Assembly (NCBI RefSeq): GCF_902506195.1
Contig: NZ_LR732817.1
Span: 575,147-639,146, forward strand
DNA length: 64,000 nt
Direction of reading: 5' to 3'
DNA from: Citricoccus sp. K5
Lineage (GTDB): Bacteria; Actinomycetota; Actinomycetes; Actinomycetales; Micrococcaceae
Both the position numbers and the translations under genes were made by a program. Shown piece after piece: positions 8,500 to 17,168 of this stretch (positions within the stretch are counted from its first letter, which is position 1; each line of letters opens with the position of its first letter). Under the pieces are notes generated by a model, which saw only the letters and a list, made by a program, of their open reading frames with translations, was not told the DNA's origin and made no database searches.

Positions 8500-9806
8500 G
8501 CACGAGCACGGTCATCAGGACCCTGGGCGAACGGATCCAGCGTGACGGCTGGGCCAGCGCAGCACGGTCTGCCTCCCGGAAGGCCGGCGAACTCGCCGGC
8601 CGTCGTCTGGCCTGGGACGAGCCCTCTCTGCCCTTGGCAGCGGAGGACATCCACGACGCCGGCCCGGTCCCCGCCCAGCCGGGACGCACGGTGGACCGGC
8701 TGCGGGTGGGGATCGTCTGCTTCCCTCCCAGCGCCGGTTCCGGAGGGCATACGACCCTGTTCCGGATGGTCCGCGCCCTCGAGGAACGGGGACATCACTG
8801 CACCCTGGTGTTCTACGACCCCCTCGCGGGGGGAGTGGACCGTCACGAGCCGGTGATCCGCCGTGCCTGGCCGGACCTGGAAGCGGACATCGCCAGCGTG
8901 GACGACGGCTTCGGCAGCTACGACGCCGTGGTGGCCAGCTCCTGGGAGACCGCCCACGTGGTCGCCAGCAGGAACCGGACCGCGATCGGCTTCTACTTCA
9001 TCCAGGACTATGAGCCCTTCTTCTTCCCCCACGGGTACCTGTACGACCTGGCGGAGTCCAGTTACACCCTCGGCCTGCAGAACATCGCGCTGGGCGGCAT
9101 GGTGGCCACCGAGATGCGCCGCCAGCGGGACCTGGAACCGGACCTGCTGGTGCCGTTCGGCTGCGACACCGCCACCTACCGGTTGCTGGAATCCCCAGAA
9201 CCCCGGCACGGCATCGTCTACTACGCCAAGAGGACCGTGGACCGGCGGGGCTATCTGCTCGCCAAGGAGACCCTGGAGCGCTTCCATCAGCTGTGCCCGG
9301 ACCAGCCGATCCACATCGTGGGAGACAGGGTACGGGGCTGGGACATCCCCGTGGAGCAGCACGGATCCGTTCCCCCTGCCGCACTGAACCAGTTGTACAA
9401 CCGCACCATCGCCTCCCTGGCCATGTCCTTCACCAACGTTTCGCTGGTTCCCGGCGAACTGCTGGCCGCGGGCAACGTCCCGGTCCTCAACGACCTGCCC
9501 GGGCCCCGCCTTGACCTGGACTCGCCGGACGCCGTGTGGGTCCCAGGACGTCCGGACGCCTTGGCCGCAGCGCTCGCCGAGGTGGTGCGGGCGGATGCTG
9601 CGAGCATCGCCAGCCGCGCTCGGCGCCTGGCCCTACGTCCGCGGCCGTCCTGGGCGGCGGCCCAGTCGATGACCGCGGACTTCATCGAGGACACGGTCCG
9701 GCGCGGCACCGTCCCGAAGCCCGGCGAGTACCACCCGCCACCCGAGCCTGCCCGGAGCTCGAGCGATCGGGCAGGACTCCGCACCCCCGAAAGGGACATC
9801 TCTTGA
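8496..9806 (+). CDS. WsaF-like GT-B glycosyltransferase
   Basis: A 436-residue protein. After a basic N-terminal region of about 70 residues, LRVGIVCFPPSAGSGGHTT begins a GT-B fold and is followed by the motifs FYFIQDYEPFFFPHG, LVPFGCDTATY and IVYYAKRTVDRRGYLL. These are characteristic of the family of WsaF, the beta-1,2-rhamnosyltransferase of the Geobacillus S-layer glycan. SFTNVSLVPGELLAAGNVPV is the C-terminal donor-binding region. ATGA overlaps the upstream stop. I assign the family with good confidence, but rhamnose as donor is only an analogy. Confidence 0.82.
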   Translation: MSTSTVIRTLGERIQRDGWASAARSASRKAGELAGRRLAWDEPSLPLAAEDIHDAGPVPAQPGRTVDRLRVGIVCFPPSAGSGGHTTLFRMVRALEERGHHCTLVFYDPLAGGVDRHEPVIRRAWPDLEADIASVDDGFGSYDAVVASSWETAHVVASRNRTAIGFYFIQDYEPFFFPHGYLYDLAESSYTLGLQNIALGGMVATEMRRQRDLEPDLLVPFGCDTATYRLLESPEPRHGIVYYAKRTVDRRGYLLAKETLERFHQLCPDQPIHIVGDRVRGWDIPVEQHGSVPPAALNQLYNRTIASLAMSFTNVSLVPGELLAAGNVPVLNDLPGPRLDLDSPDAVWVPGRPDALAAALAEVVRADAASIASRARRLALRPRPSWAAAQSMTADFIEDTVRRGTVPKPGEYHPPPEPARSSSDRAGLRTPERDIS

Positions 9807-10723
9807 CCACCATGGCCGTCATCACTCCCTCATACCGTCCGGACCTGGCCGGATTCCGCAGGCTGCACGCCTCGGTCCGTCGTCATACGGACGCTGACGT
9901 GAAGCACCATGTGATCGTCCCCGGGCGGGACGCAGCCCTGTACCGGGACATGGGGAGCGATCGTCTCGTGGTCTGGACCTATCAGGACGTGCTGCCCGCC
10001 GGTCTCACCGCCACCGACCGGCTGGCTGCGGCGACGAGGATGGTCCCCGGCCTGCCGGCATCGTTCAACTGTGCCGCCATCAACTGGCGACGGCCCTGGA
10101 AGCCGGTGCGGGGCTGGGTGCTGCAGCAGATCGTCAAGATGTGCCTGGTGGATCACGTGGAGGCAGACGTCTTCGTCAACATCGACTCGGATGTGGTCCT
10201 GGTCCGGCGCCTCGGCCCGGAGCATGTTGTCCACGGCGGTACTGTCCGCCTCTATAGCCGGGAGGACTCCATCGGCCCGGACATGCGGCACTACCAGTGG
10301 GCCGAGACCGCCCACGAGTTACTGGGACTGCCCTGGGATCAGGCGGACAGCTACCCGGACCACATCGCCGGCCTGGTGTCCTGGGACCCCCGCCTGTTGC
10401 GGGCCTGCCTGGACCGGGTCGAAGAGGTGTCCGGCACGTCATGGGCCCCAGCGATCGCGGAGCGACTGCGGTTCAGCGAGGACATCCTCTACGGCACCTA
10501 CGTACGCGCCTTCGGCTCCGAGCCGGACCTGCTCTTCCAGCGGGACACGACCCTGTGCCACAGCTACTGGGAATCCGAGGCCATGGCCGCTGACCAGGTG
10601 GAGCCTTTCGTCGCCGGGTTCAAGGACGAGGACTGCGCCGTCCACATCCAGTCCAACACGGATACGGATGATCGGGTCTTCAGTGCCGTCATCGAGCGCC
10701 TGAGCGGAGCAGCACCACGATGA
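9803..10723 (+). CDS. DUF6492 family protein, probable glycosyltransferase
   Basis: A 306-residue protein. It begins MAVITPSYRPDLAGFRRL and has a clear DxD-type motif in VNIDSDVVLV (Asp128 and Asp130), as in GT-A glycosyltransferases; LQQIVKM, SEDILYGTYV and DTTLCHSYW are further conserved-looking blocks. The pattern matches DUF6492, which is common in bacterial polysaccharide loci and lacks a defined activity as far as I know. The TTG at 9803 is preferred to the ATG at 9812: it overlaps the upstream TGA (TTGA) and AAAGGG lies 7-8 bases before it. The position between the WsaF-like transferase and the polymerase supports a role in building the repeat unit. Confidence 0.75.
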   Translation: MTTMAVITPSYRPDLAGFRRLHASVRRHTDADVKHHVIVPGRDAALYRDMGSDRLVVWTYQDVLPAGLTATDRLAAATRMVPGLPASFNCAAINWRRPWKPVRGWVLQQIVKMCLVDHVEADVFVNIDSDVVLVRRLGPEHVVHGGTVRLYSREDSIGPDMRHYQWAETAHELLGLPWDQADSYPDHIAGLVSWDPRLLRACLDRVEEVSGTSWAPAIAERLRFSEDILYGTYVRAFGSEPDLLFQRDTTLCHSYWESEAMAADQVEPFVAGFKDEDCAVHIQSNTDTDDRVFSAVIERLSGAAPR

Positions 10724-12120
10724 CCGTCCTCAGCACGGCTCCCGCAACGACCGTCCAGCGGCCCGGCCGCCCGGTGGGTGGTCCCTTGGTGCTGCGCTGG
10801 ACGATGTTCCTGGTGGTCGGATTCCCGGCCTATCTGGTCTGGGAGCCGGCCGGGGCCTCGGGCGGAGTGGCCCAGCTTCTCGCACTCGCCCTGCTCGGAC
10901 TCTGGCTGGCATCGGCGGTGTTCGGACGGTTCTCCGTCTGGGAGTTCCGGCATCCGGCTCGCGTGGGCATGATGGTCTGGCTCCTGGTCTCGCTGTTGAG
11001 CTACGCCTCGCTGATGGCGGGAATGAGCGGCACCTCGACGGTGGTGGAACGGGCGGCTGCTGACCGATGGCTGCTGTTGTTGATGGCCGGGATCGGACTG
11101 ACCCTGTCCATCACCCAGTGCCTGCTGACCCGCGAGGACGTCCGGCGGGCAGTGGGCTGGATGCTGGCCGGGGCCAGCGTGTCCGGCCTGGTGGCGGCGT
11201 TGCAGTTCACGACGTTGACGAATCCCGTCGACTGGCTTGCCACGTTCCTGCCGGGTTTCCAGGACAACGGCTCCGGCACGCCGTTCCAGCCGCGCGGGTC
11301 CTTCACCCGGGTGGCCGGCATGACCATGCACCCCATCGAACTGGGCGTGGTGAGCAGCATGCTCCTGCCCCTGTCGATCTGGTGGGGGCTGTTCTCCACG
11401 TGGTCCAAGGCGTGGCGGCGGTGGGTCCCGGCCGTGATGCTGGCGATCTGTTGCGTCGCCACCGTCTCCCGATCGGCCATGCTGGGCCTGTTCGTCAGCG
11501 CCGCAGTGATGATCCCGTACCTTCCCCGGACCGCGCGACGGTGGGCCCTGGTGGCTGGCCCGGTGTTCCTGATCGTGCTGTTCGTGGCCATCCCGGGGAT
11601 GGTGTCCACACTGTTCGGCACCGCCACCGCGGGCAGTTCGGACCCGTCCATCACGGCCAGGACCGACGACTACCCACTGGCGTGGACACTCTTGGTCCAA
11701 CTGCCGATCTTCGGCCACGGGCCCGGAACCTGGATGCCCGTCAATGCCATGGACATCTTTGACAACGAATACCTCTTCACGGCCGTCACCATGGGCGTCG
11801 TGGGACTGGCCGGACTGGTGATCTACCTGCTGGTGCCCGCGCTGGCGTCCATGCTGGCGGCCCGATACGCCCCGGACCCCGAACTGCGGCTGCTGGCGGG
11901 GAGCATTGCCGCTGCCATGTTCGTGGCCCTCGCCTCCTCGGCTGCGTTCGATTCGATGTCCTTCAAGACCTTCGCCCTGCTGGTGCCGATCTTCGTCGGC
12001 CTGGCGGGCACAGTCTGGCTTCTCGTCCTGCAACAGCTCAATCAGACCCCGGGGATCGAACGATCCACTGGAAACCACGCAACCCGCAAGAAATACGGAG
12101 GTAGACCATGGATCCGCTGA
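10720..12120 (+). CDS. O-antigen ligase/polymerase (Wzy-like) membrane protein
   Basis: A 466-residue protein with about 10-12 membrane segments. A long extracytoplasmic loop near residues 170-215 contains a Pro/Gly/Arg-rich segment, and IFGHGPGTWMPVNAMDIFDNE follows in a second loop. This is the layout of the Wzy_C/O-antigen ligase family, where loop arginines and a histidine bind lipid-linked substrates. It should polymerise repeat units exported by the flippase at 5744-7348. The ATG overlaps the upstream stop (ATGA), and the 3' end overlaps the Wzz-like gene by 13 bases. Ligase and polymerase cannot be separated by sequence; polymerase is favoured by the operon. Confidence 0.82.
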   Translation: MTVLSTAPATTVQRPGRPVGGPLVLRWTMFLVVGFPAYLVWEPAGASGGVAQLLALALLGLWLASAVFGRFSVWEFRHPARVGMMVWLLVSLLSYASLMAGMSGTSTVVERAAADRWLLLLMAGIGLTLSITQCLLTREDVRRAVGWMLAGASVSGLVAALQFTTLTNPVDWLATFLPGFQDNGSGTPFQPRGSFTRVAGMTMHPIELGVVSSMLLPLSIWWGLFSTWSKAWRRWVPAVMLAICCVATVSRSAMLGLFVSAAVMIPYLPRTARRWALVAGPVFLIVLFVAIPGMVSTLFGTATAGSSDPSITARTDDYPLAWTLLVQLPIFGHGPGTWMPVNAMDIFDNEYLFTAVTMGVVGLAGLVIYLLVPALASMLAARYAPDPELRLLAGSIAAAMFVALASSAAFDSMSFKTFALLVPIFVGLAGTVWLLVLQQLNQTPGIERSTGNHATRKKYGGRPWIR

Positions 12121-12893
12121 CAGTTCTCAAGACCATGTGGACGCACAAATGGGTCACCATCCCCCTGGTACTGATCACGGTTCTGGCCTGCGCCTACGGA
12201 ATGCTGTGGGCTCCACGGAGTTATGAATCCAGGGCCACCTTCGCGCTGGCCATGCCGTCAGTGCCCAGCGAGGAACAGCTGCAGGCCGATCCGGAGCTCG
12301 CCGCCAAGAACGCGGACAATCCGTACCTGCGGTGGCGGGACACCTCCCTGCTGGCCCAGGTGGTGATCGCCCGGGTGAACTCCAACGAGGTGGTCGAGAA
12401 GCTTGACGCACGGGGCCTGGCCTCCGATTTCGAGTTGATGCCTCCGGACGGTACCTCCTCCGGGCTGATGAACCTGACAGTGGAAGGGGCGTCGCCGGAA
12501 GTGGCCACTGAGACCGTGACATTTCTGAGCGAGGAGTTCACCCGGATCATGCGTGAGGTACAGAAGGTCAACGGGGCCGATGACCTGTATCTGATCGAGG
12601 CGCTGCCCATCAGCGGTGCTGCACCGGCGCAGGAGGTGTTCTCCAGCCGGCTTCGCTTCACTGCGATCCTGGGCGTCGCCGGGATGGTGCTCCTGTTCGG
12701 GGCGGTCTCGCTGGCGGAGTCGATTGCGGCGAGCCGCCGCCGGACCCGGCCTGCCCCTGCCGACTCGGCTGCGGACCGTGATGAATTCCTGCCGGACGGC
12801 CCGGTCATCGATGCGGTCCCGGGCTACCGCTCCTCCCGGGAGGACCGAGTCCTGGCGGACGCCTTCACGGGTCCGCACAGTGTCAGCCGTTAG
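12108..12893 (+). CDS. Wzz-like chain-length determinant/capsular polysaccharide co-polymerase without kinase domain
   Basis: A 261-residue protein with the two-helix topology of polysaccharide co-polymerases. A membrane segment lies at about residues 16-33, then an extracytoplasmic domain (YESRATFALAMP, typical of the Wzz N-terminus), a second membrane segment at about 180-205 preceded by a Pro/Ala region, and a cytoplasmic tail of about 55 residues. No Walker motifs or tyrosine cluster appear, so it is not a full BY-kinase and no separate kinase is in the window. The ATG at 12108 lies 13 bases inside the polymerase gene and has GGAGGT 5 bases upstream. It probably sets chain length together with the Wzy-like protein. 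Confidence 0.78.
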   Translation: MDPLTVLKTMWTHKWVTIPLVLITVLACAYGMLWAPRSYESRATFALAMPSVPSEEQLQADPELAAKNADNPYLRWRDTSLLAQVVIARVNSNEVVEKLDARGLASDFELMPPDGTSSGLMNLTVEGASPEVATETVTFLSEEFTRIMREVQKVNGADDLYLIEALPISGAAPAQEVFSSRLRFTAILGVAGMVLLFGAVSLAESIAASRRRTRPAPADSAADRDEFLPDGPVIDAVPGYRSSREDRVLADAFTGPHSVSR

Positions 12894-12920
12894 GCGAGCA
12901 GGACTCCGCGGAGCGGGGTC

Positions 12921-14279
12921 ATGACCGTGAGGCACGCTGGCAGACGGATGAGGGCCACAGCCACGGCGATGACCCTCATCCTCGTGGTCTCGGGGTGCCT
13001 ACCCGCAGGACCTGAACCGGGTACCGGGTCCGGTACCGCCCGCGGCCCGCACCTTCCGGAGGGTGTCTCGCTGGAGGAGCCCGACGGCGGTACCGACTTC
13101 TTCACGGGGTTCGAGAACGGGCTGCCGTCCGGGCCGGAGTACCTCCCGATCGGCTTGTGGCTCGGATCCGTGACCTCCTCCGAGGAGGCGCTCCAAGAAC
13201 GGCGGCTTGGACTGAACCTGTACGTGGACCTGTCCGTGGATTCCGGACTGGGATTCCTGGGTGAGGGCCAGTACGCGCTGCTCTCGTGGCCCGATCCGGC
13301 CGCCCGGGGGACCGTGCTGGGGGACGAAGTGGACATGTGGGCGGGCCCCGGCCACGGGGCGTGGACGGGAAACTTCCCCGGCCAGGGCGAGATATGCGCC
13401 GTTCCCGGAACCGACTGCGGATTCTCGGTGCAGGACGATCTGGCGGCGAACGTTCCACCACACACCATGACCTACTCCAACCTCGGCAAGGGCGTGACGT
13501 TCTGGCAGACGGATGAGGAGGCTGCCGGGTTCGCCAACGGCGCCCATGATGTGGTGTCCGCGGACAACTACTGGTTCACGGACCCGAACATCTGTGGTGC
13601 CCAGGAAGGCGGGACCATGCTGGCGGAGCCCCGGGAGCTGACGGACGCGCAGTGCCGCCTGCCCGCCAATTACGGGTGGACGGTGGACCGGGTCCGGTCC
13701 CTCGTGGATCCGCACGGTTCGAAGCCGGTCTGGGCGTTCGTGGAGGTGGGGCAGCCCTGGGATCCCGGCACACTGGGCCCGCCCGAGGTGGCGCAGATCC
13801 GGGCAGCGGTCTGGTCCAGTCTGATCCACGGAGCCCGGGGCATCGTGTACTTCGGCCACAGCTTCGGTGGGCCGTGCCCGAGCTTCCACGTGTTGCGTGA
13901 CTGTGGTGACGAGCTCGCTGACGGGATCGCGGAGATCAACGCCGGTGTGACGGACCTGGCCCCGGTGCTCAACTCTCCCTCCCTGCGGGGCGCACTCACC
14001 GTGGAGGGTGCCGCTGACGCCGTGGTGAAGGTGCATGAGGGTGACCTCTACGTCCTGGCCACCGCGGCCTCGCTGGCACCGGGGGAGGTGTCCTTCCGCC
14101 TGGACTGTGTCCGCGCCCCGGGCGGGAAGGTCGGTGGCGCCGCCCCCGTGCCTGAGGGAGCCGCCGTGGTGGGGGAGGGCCGTACCGTTCCCGTGCACGC
14201 GGGCCGCTTCACCGATACCTTCGCCGATGGCAACGCGGTCCACGTCTACCGGATCACCGGCAACGACTGTGGACTGTGA
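12921..14279 (+). CDS. Lipoprotein with glycoside-hydrolase-like (TIM-barrel) domain
   Basis: A 452-residue exported protein. The signal peptide ends in a lipobox (VVSGC, Cys26). The domain has strand-like blocks ending in acidic residues: GDEVDMW with Glu136, and WAFVEVGQPW with Glu275, then WSSLIHGARGIVYFGHSFGG. Two glutamates after successive beta strands recall the acid/base and nucleophile of clan-A glycoside hydrolases, but I cannot name a family and the catalytic assignment is inference. Eight or so cysteines suggest disulfides outside the cell. It follows the Wzz-like gene after 27 bases and ends opposite the minus-strand operon, so it may trim or release the polysaccharide made here. 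Confidence 0.65.
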   Translation: MTVRHAGRRMRATATAMTLILVVSGCLPAGPEPGTGSGTARGPHLPEGVSLEEPDGGTDFFTGFENGLPSGPEYLPIGLWLGSVTSSEEALQERRLGLNLYVDLSVDSGLGFLGEGQYALLSWPDPAARGTVLGDEVDMWAGPGHGAWTGNFPGQGEICAVPGTDCGFSVQDDLAANVPPHTMTYSNLGKGVTFWQTDEEAAGFANGAHDVVSADNYWFTDPNICGAQEGGTMLAEPRELTDAQCRLPANYGWTVDRVRSLVDPHGSKPVWAFVEVGQPWDPGTLGPPEVAQIRAAVWSSLIHGARGIVYFGHSFGGPCPSFHVLRDCGDELADGIAEINAGVTDLAPVLNSPSLRGALTVEGAADAVVKVHEGDLYVLATAASLAPGEVSFRLDCVRAPGGKVGGAAPVPEGAAVVGEGRTVPVHAGRFTDTFADGNAVHVYRITGNDCGL

Positions 14280-14286
14280 GGGCTTC

Positions 14287-14333
14287 CCTCAGCGTGGCAG
14301 TCCCTCAGCGTGAGTCCTTCAGCGTGGCAGTCC
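14287..14333 (+). repeat. Three short tandem repeats at a convergent gene junction
   Basis: The unit CCTCAGCGTGGCAGTCC occurs at 14287-14303, a 15-base shortened form (missing two bases) at 14303-14317, and again with one change at 14317-14333. The stop codon of the minus-strand fusion gene (TGA, read from 14321 to 14319) lies inside the third unit. The repeats sit between two convergent genes. No inverted repeat strong enough to be a terminator was seen. Confidence 0.7.
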
Positions 14334-17168
14334 TTCCGGGCGGCGGCTGCTGTCGTCGCGTTCCCAGGCGATGGGCGCGGAAGGGGTTCCTGCGCCCGTC
14401 TGGCGGAGCCGGGCCAACCGTGGTGTGGCAGCCAACCCGGAGTACGAGAGGGCATCGACCGCACTGCGGGGGCCTCTGATGGACCGGAACAGTTCCCAGG
14501 CCGTTGACGAGGTGGAGGAGACGGCCACGTCAGCCGGCGTATCAGCGGTGCGCCCGGCTCCCGTCTGCCGTGGAGCGGCTCCGGCGGCATCCGAGTGGAA
14601 CGTTTCTCGCTGGGGCATTGCGTCCGCCGGTGCCGGCGAAGAACGCTGTTCTGCCGGACCCCTGATGTTGCGCGTCAGGACGTTGAGCAGTGACCTGGTC
14701 TCACGGGGGGTCTGGACGGGGACCGGCGGCGTGGGGACGATGGCCTTCTCCTCGTCAGAGAAGAGCCGGTCCACGAAATAGTCGTCGGCGGTGACGTCCG
14801 GGAAGGAGCCGAGGCGCTCGTGCCCCTCGCGGGACAGGGCGAAGACGCCGGCACCCCACAGGGCCTGCTGGGTGCTTGCCAAGCGGCGCCGGGCGCGGTA
14901 GTAGGCCCGCACCGGCCAGGTGGCCCCCGAGTCGTCGTAGCGGAACGACGGGCGCGCGGCCAGCACTGGTGACTCGGACAGGGTCTCCAGCACGCGGCGC
15001 AGGGCGGTGGGGCTGAGGACGGTGTCCGCGTCCAGGTAGACCCGAGGCCATTGGGTGGCCACCATGTCCCCGGCATTCAGTGCGGCCGTCTTCGAGGCCA
15101 CCGGCGCCTCGATGACCTGGACCCCGGGCACGGCGGCCGCCAGCGCAGCCGTGTTGTCCGTGCAGCCGTTGCACACCACGATCACCTCCACCCGGCCGGT
15201 CCGTAGCACCGGTTCAAGGGAGTCTAGGGTCCGGCCGATGACGGCGGCCTCATTGTGGGCCGGAATGATGACGGATCCGGTGGGGAACCCCCCGAGGACC
15301 TTGGCCGGGTACCGGGTGGCTGACGGGCCGGGCAGGGTGTCCCACCGGGCCTCATCCGCCACGATGGCCAGGGTCCTGCGGTGATCTCGGTTGAAGGAGC
15401 GCAGCATCTCGTGGAGGACCACGCCGCAGCGGAATACCTCGGCCGTGACGTCGGTGTGGTGTTTCCGGATGTAGCGGACCCGGTTGACGGCCATCAGGGC
15501 CTGCAGCTGCCCGGAGGAGCCGGAGCCGTTCTCGGCATGGACCACGGTGGCCGCTGGTTCGTACCAGATCCGGGCACCGGACTCTCGTGCCCGCCGGAAG
15601 TAGTCGGTCTCCTCGGAGTAGAGGAAGAAGCGTTCATCCCATGCGCCGATCCGGCGGTCCACGTCCGCGCTCGTCATGACGGCCGCCCCGGTGGCCCAAT
15701 CGACCTCATGGCCGAACTGGTAGCTCTCGGGCGCGGAGTCCTGTTCGGCCAGCACCGCGGGACGCTGCGGCCAGCGGCCTCCGAAGAGGGCATCGCCGAA
15801 GACCGTGCCCAGGCTCGGCTCACGGCGGAGGGACGGCGTGAGTTTCCCCTCCCCGTCCACAATGCGGGGAACCACGACGTCGGCCTCACCCGAGCGCAGC
15901 ACCGCCAGCATCTCCGAGATGGCACCGGGGAGGACCTCGAGGTCCGGATTCAGCACCAGGGTCGCCTCGGTGTCTCCGGCCTTTCGCCGGGCGGCGTTGA
16001 CTCCGGCCGCATAACCGAGATTGCCGCCTGTCTGGACCTGCATGACATCCGGGTGCCGGTTGAGTTCAGCGAGGGTGCCGTCCGTTGAGTCGTTGTCCGC
16101 TATCACCACCCGGATCCGGAGTGCATGGGCCTCTTGACGGAGGCTGGAGATGAGGGCTGCCAGATGGTCCTCGTTGTTGTAGGTCACCACGAGGACGGCT
16201 ACGTCCACCGGACGGCCCATAGCCGTGAATTGTCCCGGTCTCCCGTGGTGGGGCGCGGCGGCCAGTACTGGATCGTGGCCGGTCCCGCCGGATGGACGTG
16301 GCCGGCGCGGGGAACCGATCGGACGGCCAACGGCAGGCGGTGGTGAGACAGCGGCGTCCGCCGGCAACAGGCTGCTGTGGCGCCTCAGCTGGACCAGTCC
16401 AGGCGGATCGTCCAGGAGGTAGCGCTTGGCCAGCCGGCGTGGTTCCCGGGCCAGGCGCCAAGCCCACTCCAAGCCGTGGTCGCTCGCCACAGCTGGAGCC
16501 CGTTGGATCGCGTCGGCCAGGAAATCGACCACAGCACCGAAGGCCAACAGGACTGTCGCCCCGGTGGCGGGTCCGTACTTGGAGATCCAGAGTTCCTGGC
16601 GGGGCTTGCCCAGCCCGACGATCAGCAGTTCGGGAGCGGCCGAGGCGATGTCCTCTGCCAGCTTCAGGGAAGACTGCTCGTCCGCCAGTTCACTGCGGTC
16701 CGGTGACCACATCCCGGCGATCACGAGCCCTGGCCGGGTCGCGATGAGCCGACGGGACAGGAGACGCTGGATCAGATAGGACCCACCCAGGAAGCCCACT
16801 GACAGGCCCGCCTTCTCAGCGGCATCCAGCAACGGACCCACGAGGTCGCTCCCGGCCAAGCGGGGCCAGGAAGCACCCGTGAGCCGGTCAGCCTGCGCTA
16901 CCAGGGGTGCACCGTCCAGCAGGGTCAGCCACTCCAGGGGGCGGGACTGACCATCGGCATCGGTGTGGGTCGGGTGCAGGGAATCACCCAGGGTGCGGCG
17001 CCAGCGGCCACCCTGCCCGAATTGGACGATGTGGTCCAGATTGGCCGAGATGACGGCCAGCGGGTTGCCATCGGCCGGCCGGTGGACGAGGGCATCGATG
17101 GCTGCCCGCTCGTCCATCAGGTCGACGACGATGCCGGCCAGGTCTACGCGGGCATGCGGGGGGATCAT
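14319..17168 (-). CDS. Three-domain glycosyltransferase fusion: WecG/TagA/CpsF + GT2 + GT2
   Basis: One uninterrupted frame of 949 residues. Residues about 8-270 form a WecG/TagA/CpsF (GT26) domain, with VISANLDHIVQFG, GLSVGFLGG and LLIVGLGKPRQELW. Residues about 317-600 form a GT2 domain of rhamnosyltransferase type (VDVAVLVVTYNNEDHL, DNDSTDGT, LVLNPDLEV, WATGAAVM). Residues about 640-860 form a second GT2 (SVIIPAHNEAAVIGRTLDSL, VVCNGCTDNT, VYLDADTVLS). The tail of about 90 residues is Ser/Ala/Arg-rich. These are normally separate proteins. ATGA overlaps the VanZ-like gene. An internal ATG at 16220 could start the GT2 part alone. It probably adds a ManNAc-like residue and two further sugars to a lipid carrier. 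Confidence 0.85.
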   Translation of the reverse strand: MIPPHARVDLAGIVVDLMDERAAIDALVHRPADGNPLAVISANLDHIVQFGQGGRWRRTLGDSLHPTHTDADGQSRPLEWLTLLDGAPLVAQADRLTGASWPRLAGSDLVGPLLDAAEKAGLSVGFLGGSYLIQRLLSRRLIATRPGLVIAGMWSPDRSELADEQSSLKLAEDIASAAPELLIVGLGKPRQELWISKYGPATGATVLLAFGAVVDFLADAIQRAPAVASDHGLEWAWRLAREPRRLAKRYLLDDPPGLVQLRRHSSLLPADAAVSPPPAVGRPIGSPRRPRPSGGTGHDPVLAAAPHHGRPGQFTAMGRPVDVAVLVVTYNNEDHLAALISSLRQEAHALRIRVVIADNDSTDGTLAELNRHPDVMQVQTGGNLGYAAGVNAARRKAGDTEATLVLNPDLEVLPGAISEMLAVLRSGEADVVVPRIVDGEGKLTPSLRREPSLGTVFGDALFGGRWPQRPAVLAEQDSAPESYQFGHEVDWATGAAVMTSADVDRRIGAWDERFFLYSEETDYFRRARESGARIWYEPAATVVHAENGSGSSGQLQALMAVNRVRYIRKHHTDVTAEVFRCGVVLHEMLRSFNRDHRRTLAIVADEARWDTLPGPSATRYPAKVLGGFPTGSVIIPAHNEAAVIGRTLDSLEPVLRTGRVEVIVVCNGCTDNTAALAAAVPGVQVIEAPVASKTAALNAGDMVATQWPRVYLDADTVLSPTALRRVLETLSESPVLAARPSFRYDDSGATWPVRAYYRARRRLASTQQALWGAGVFALSREGHERLGSFPDVTADDYFVDRLFSDEEKAIVPTPPVPVQTPRETRSLLNVLTRNIRGPAEQRSSPAPADAMPQRETFHSDAAGAAPRQTGAGRTADTPADVAVSSTSSTAWELFRSIRGPRSAVDALSYSGLAATPRLARLRQTGAGTPSAPIAWERDDSSRRPEGLPR

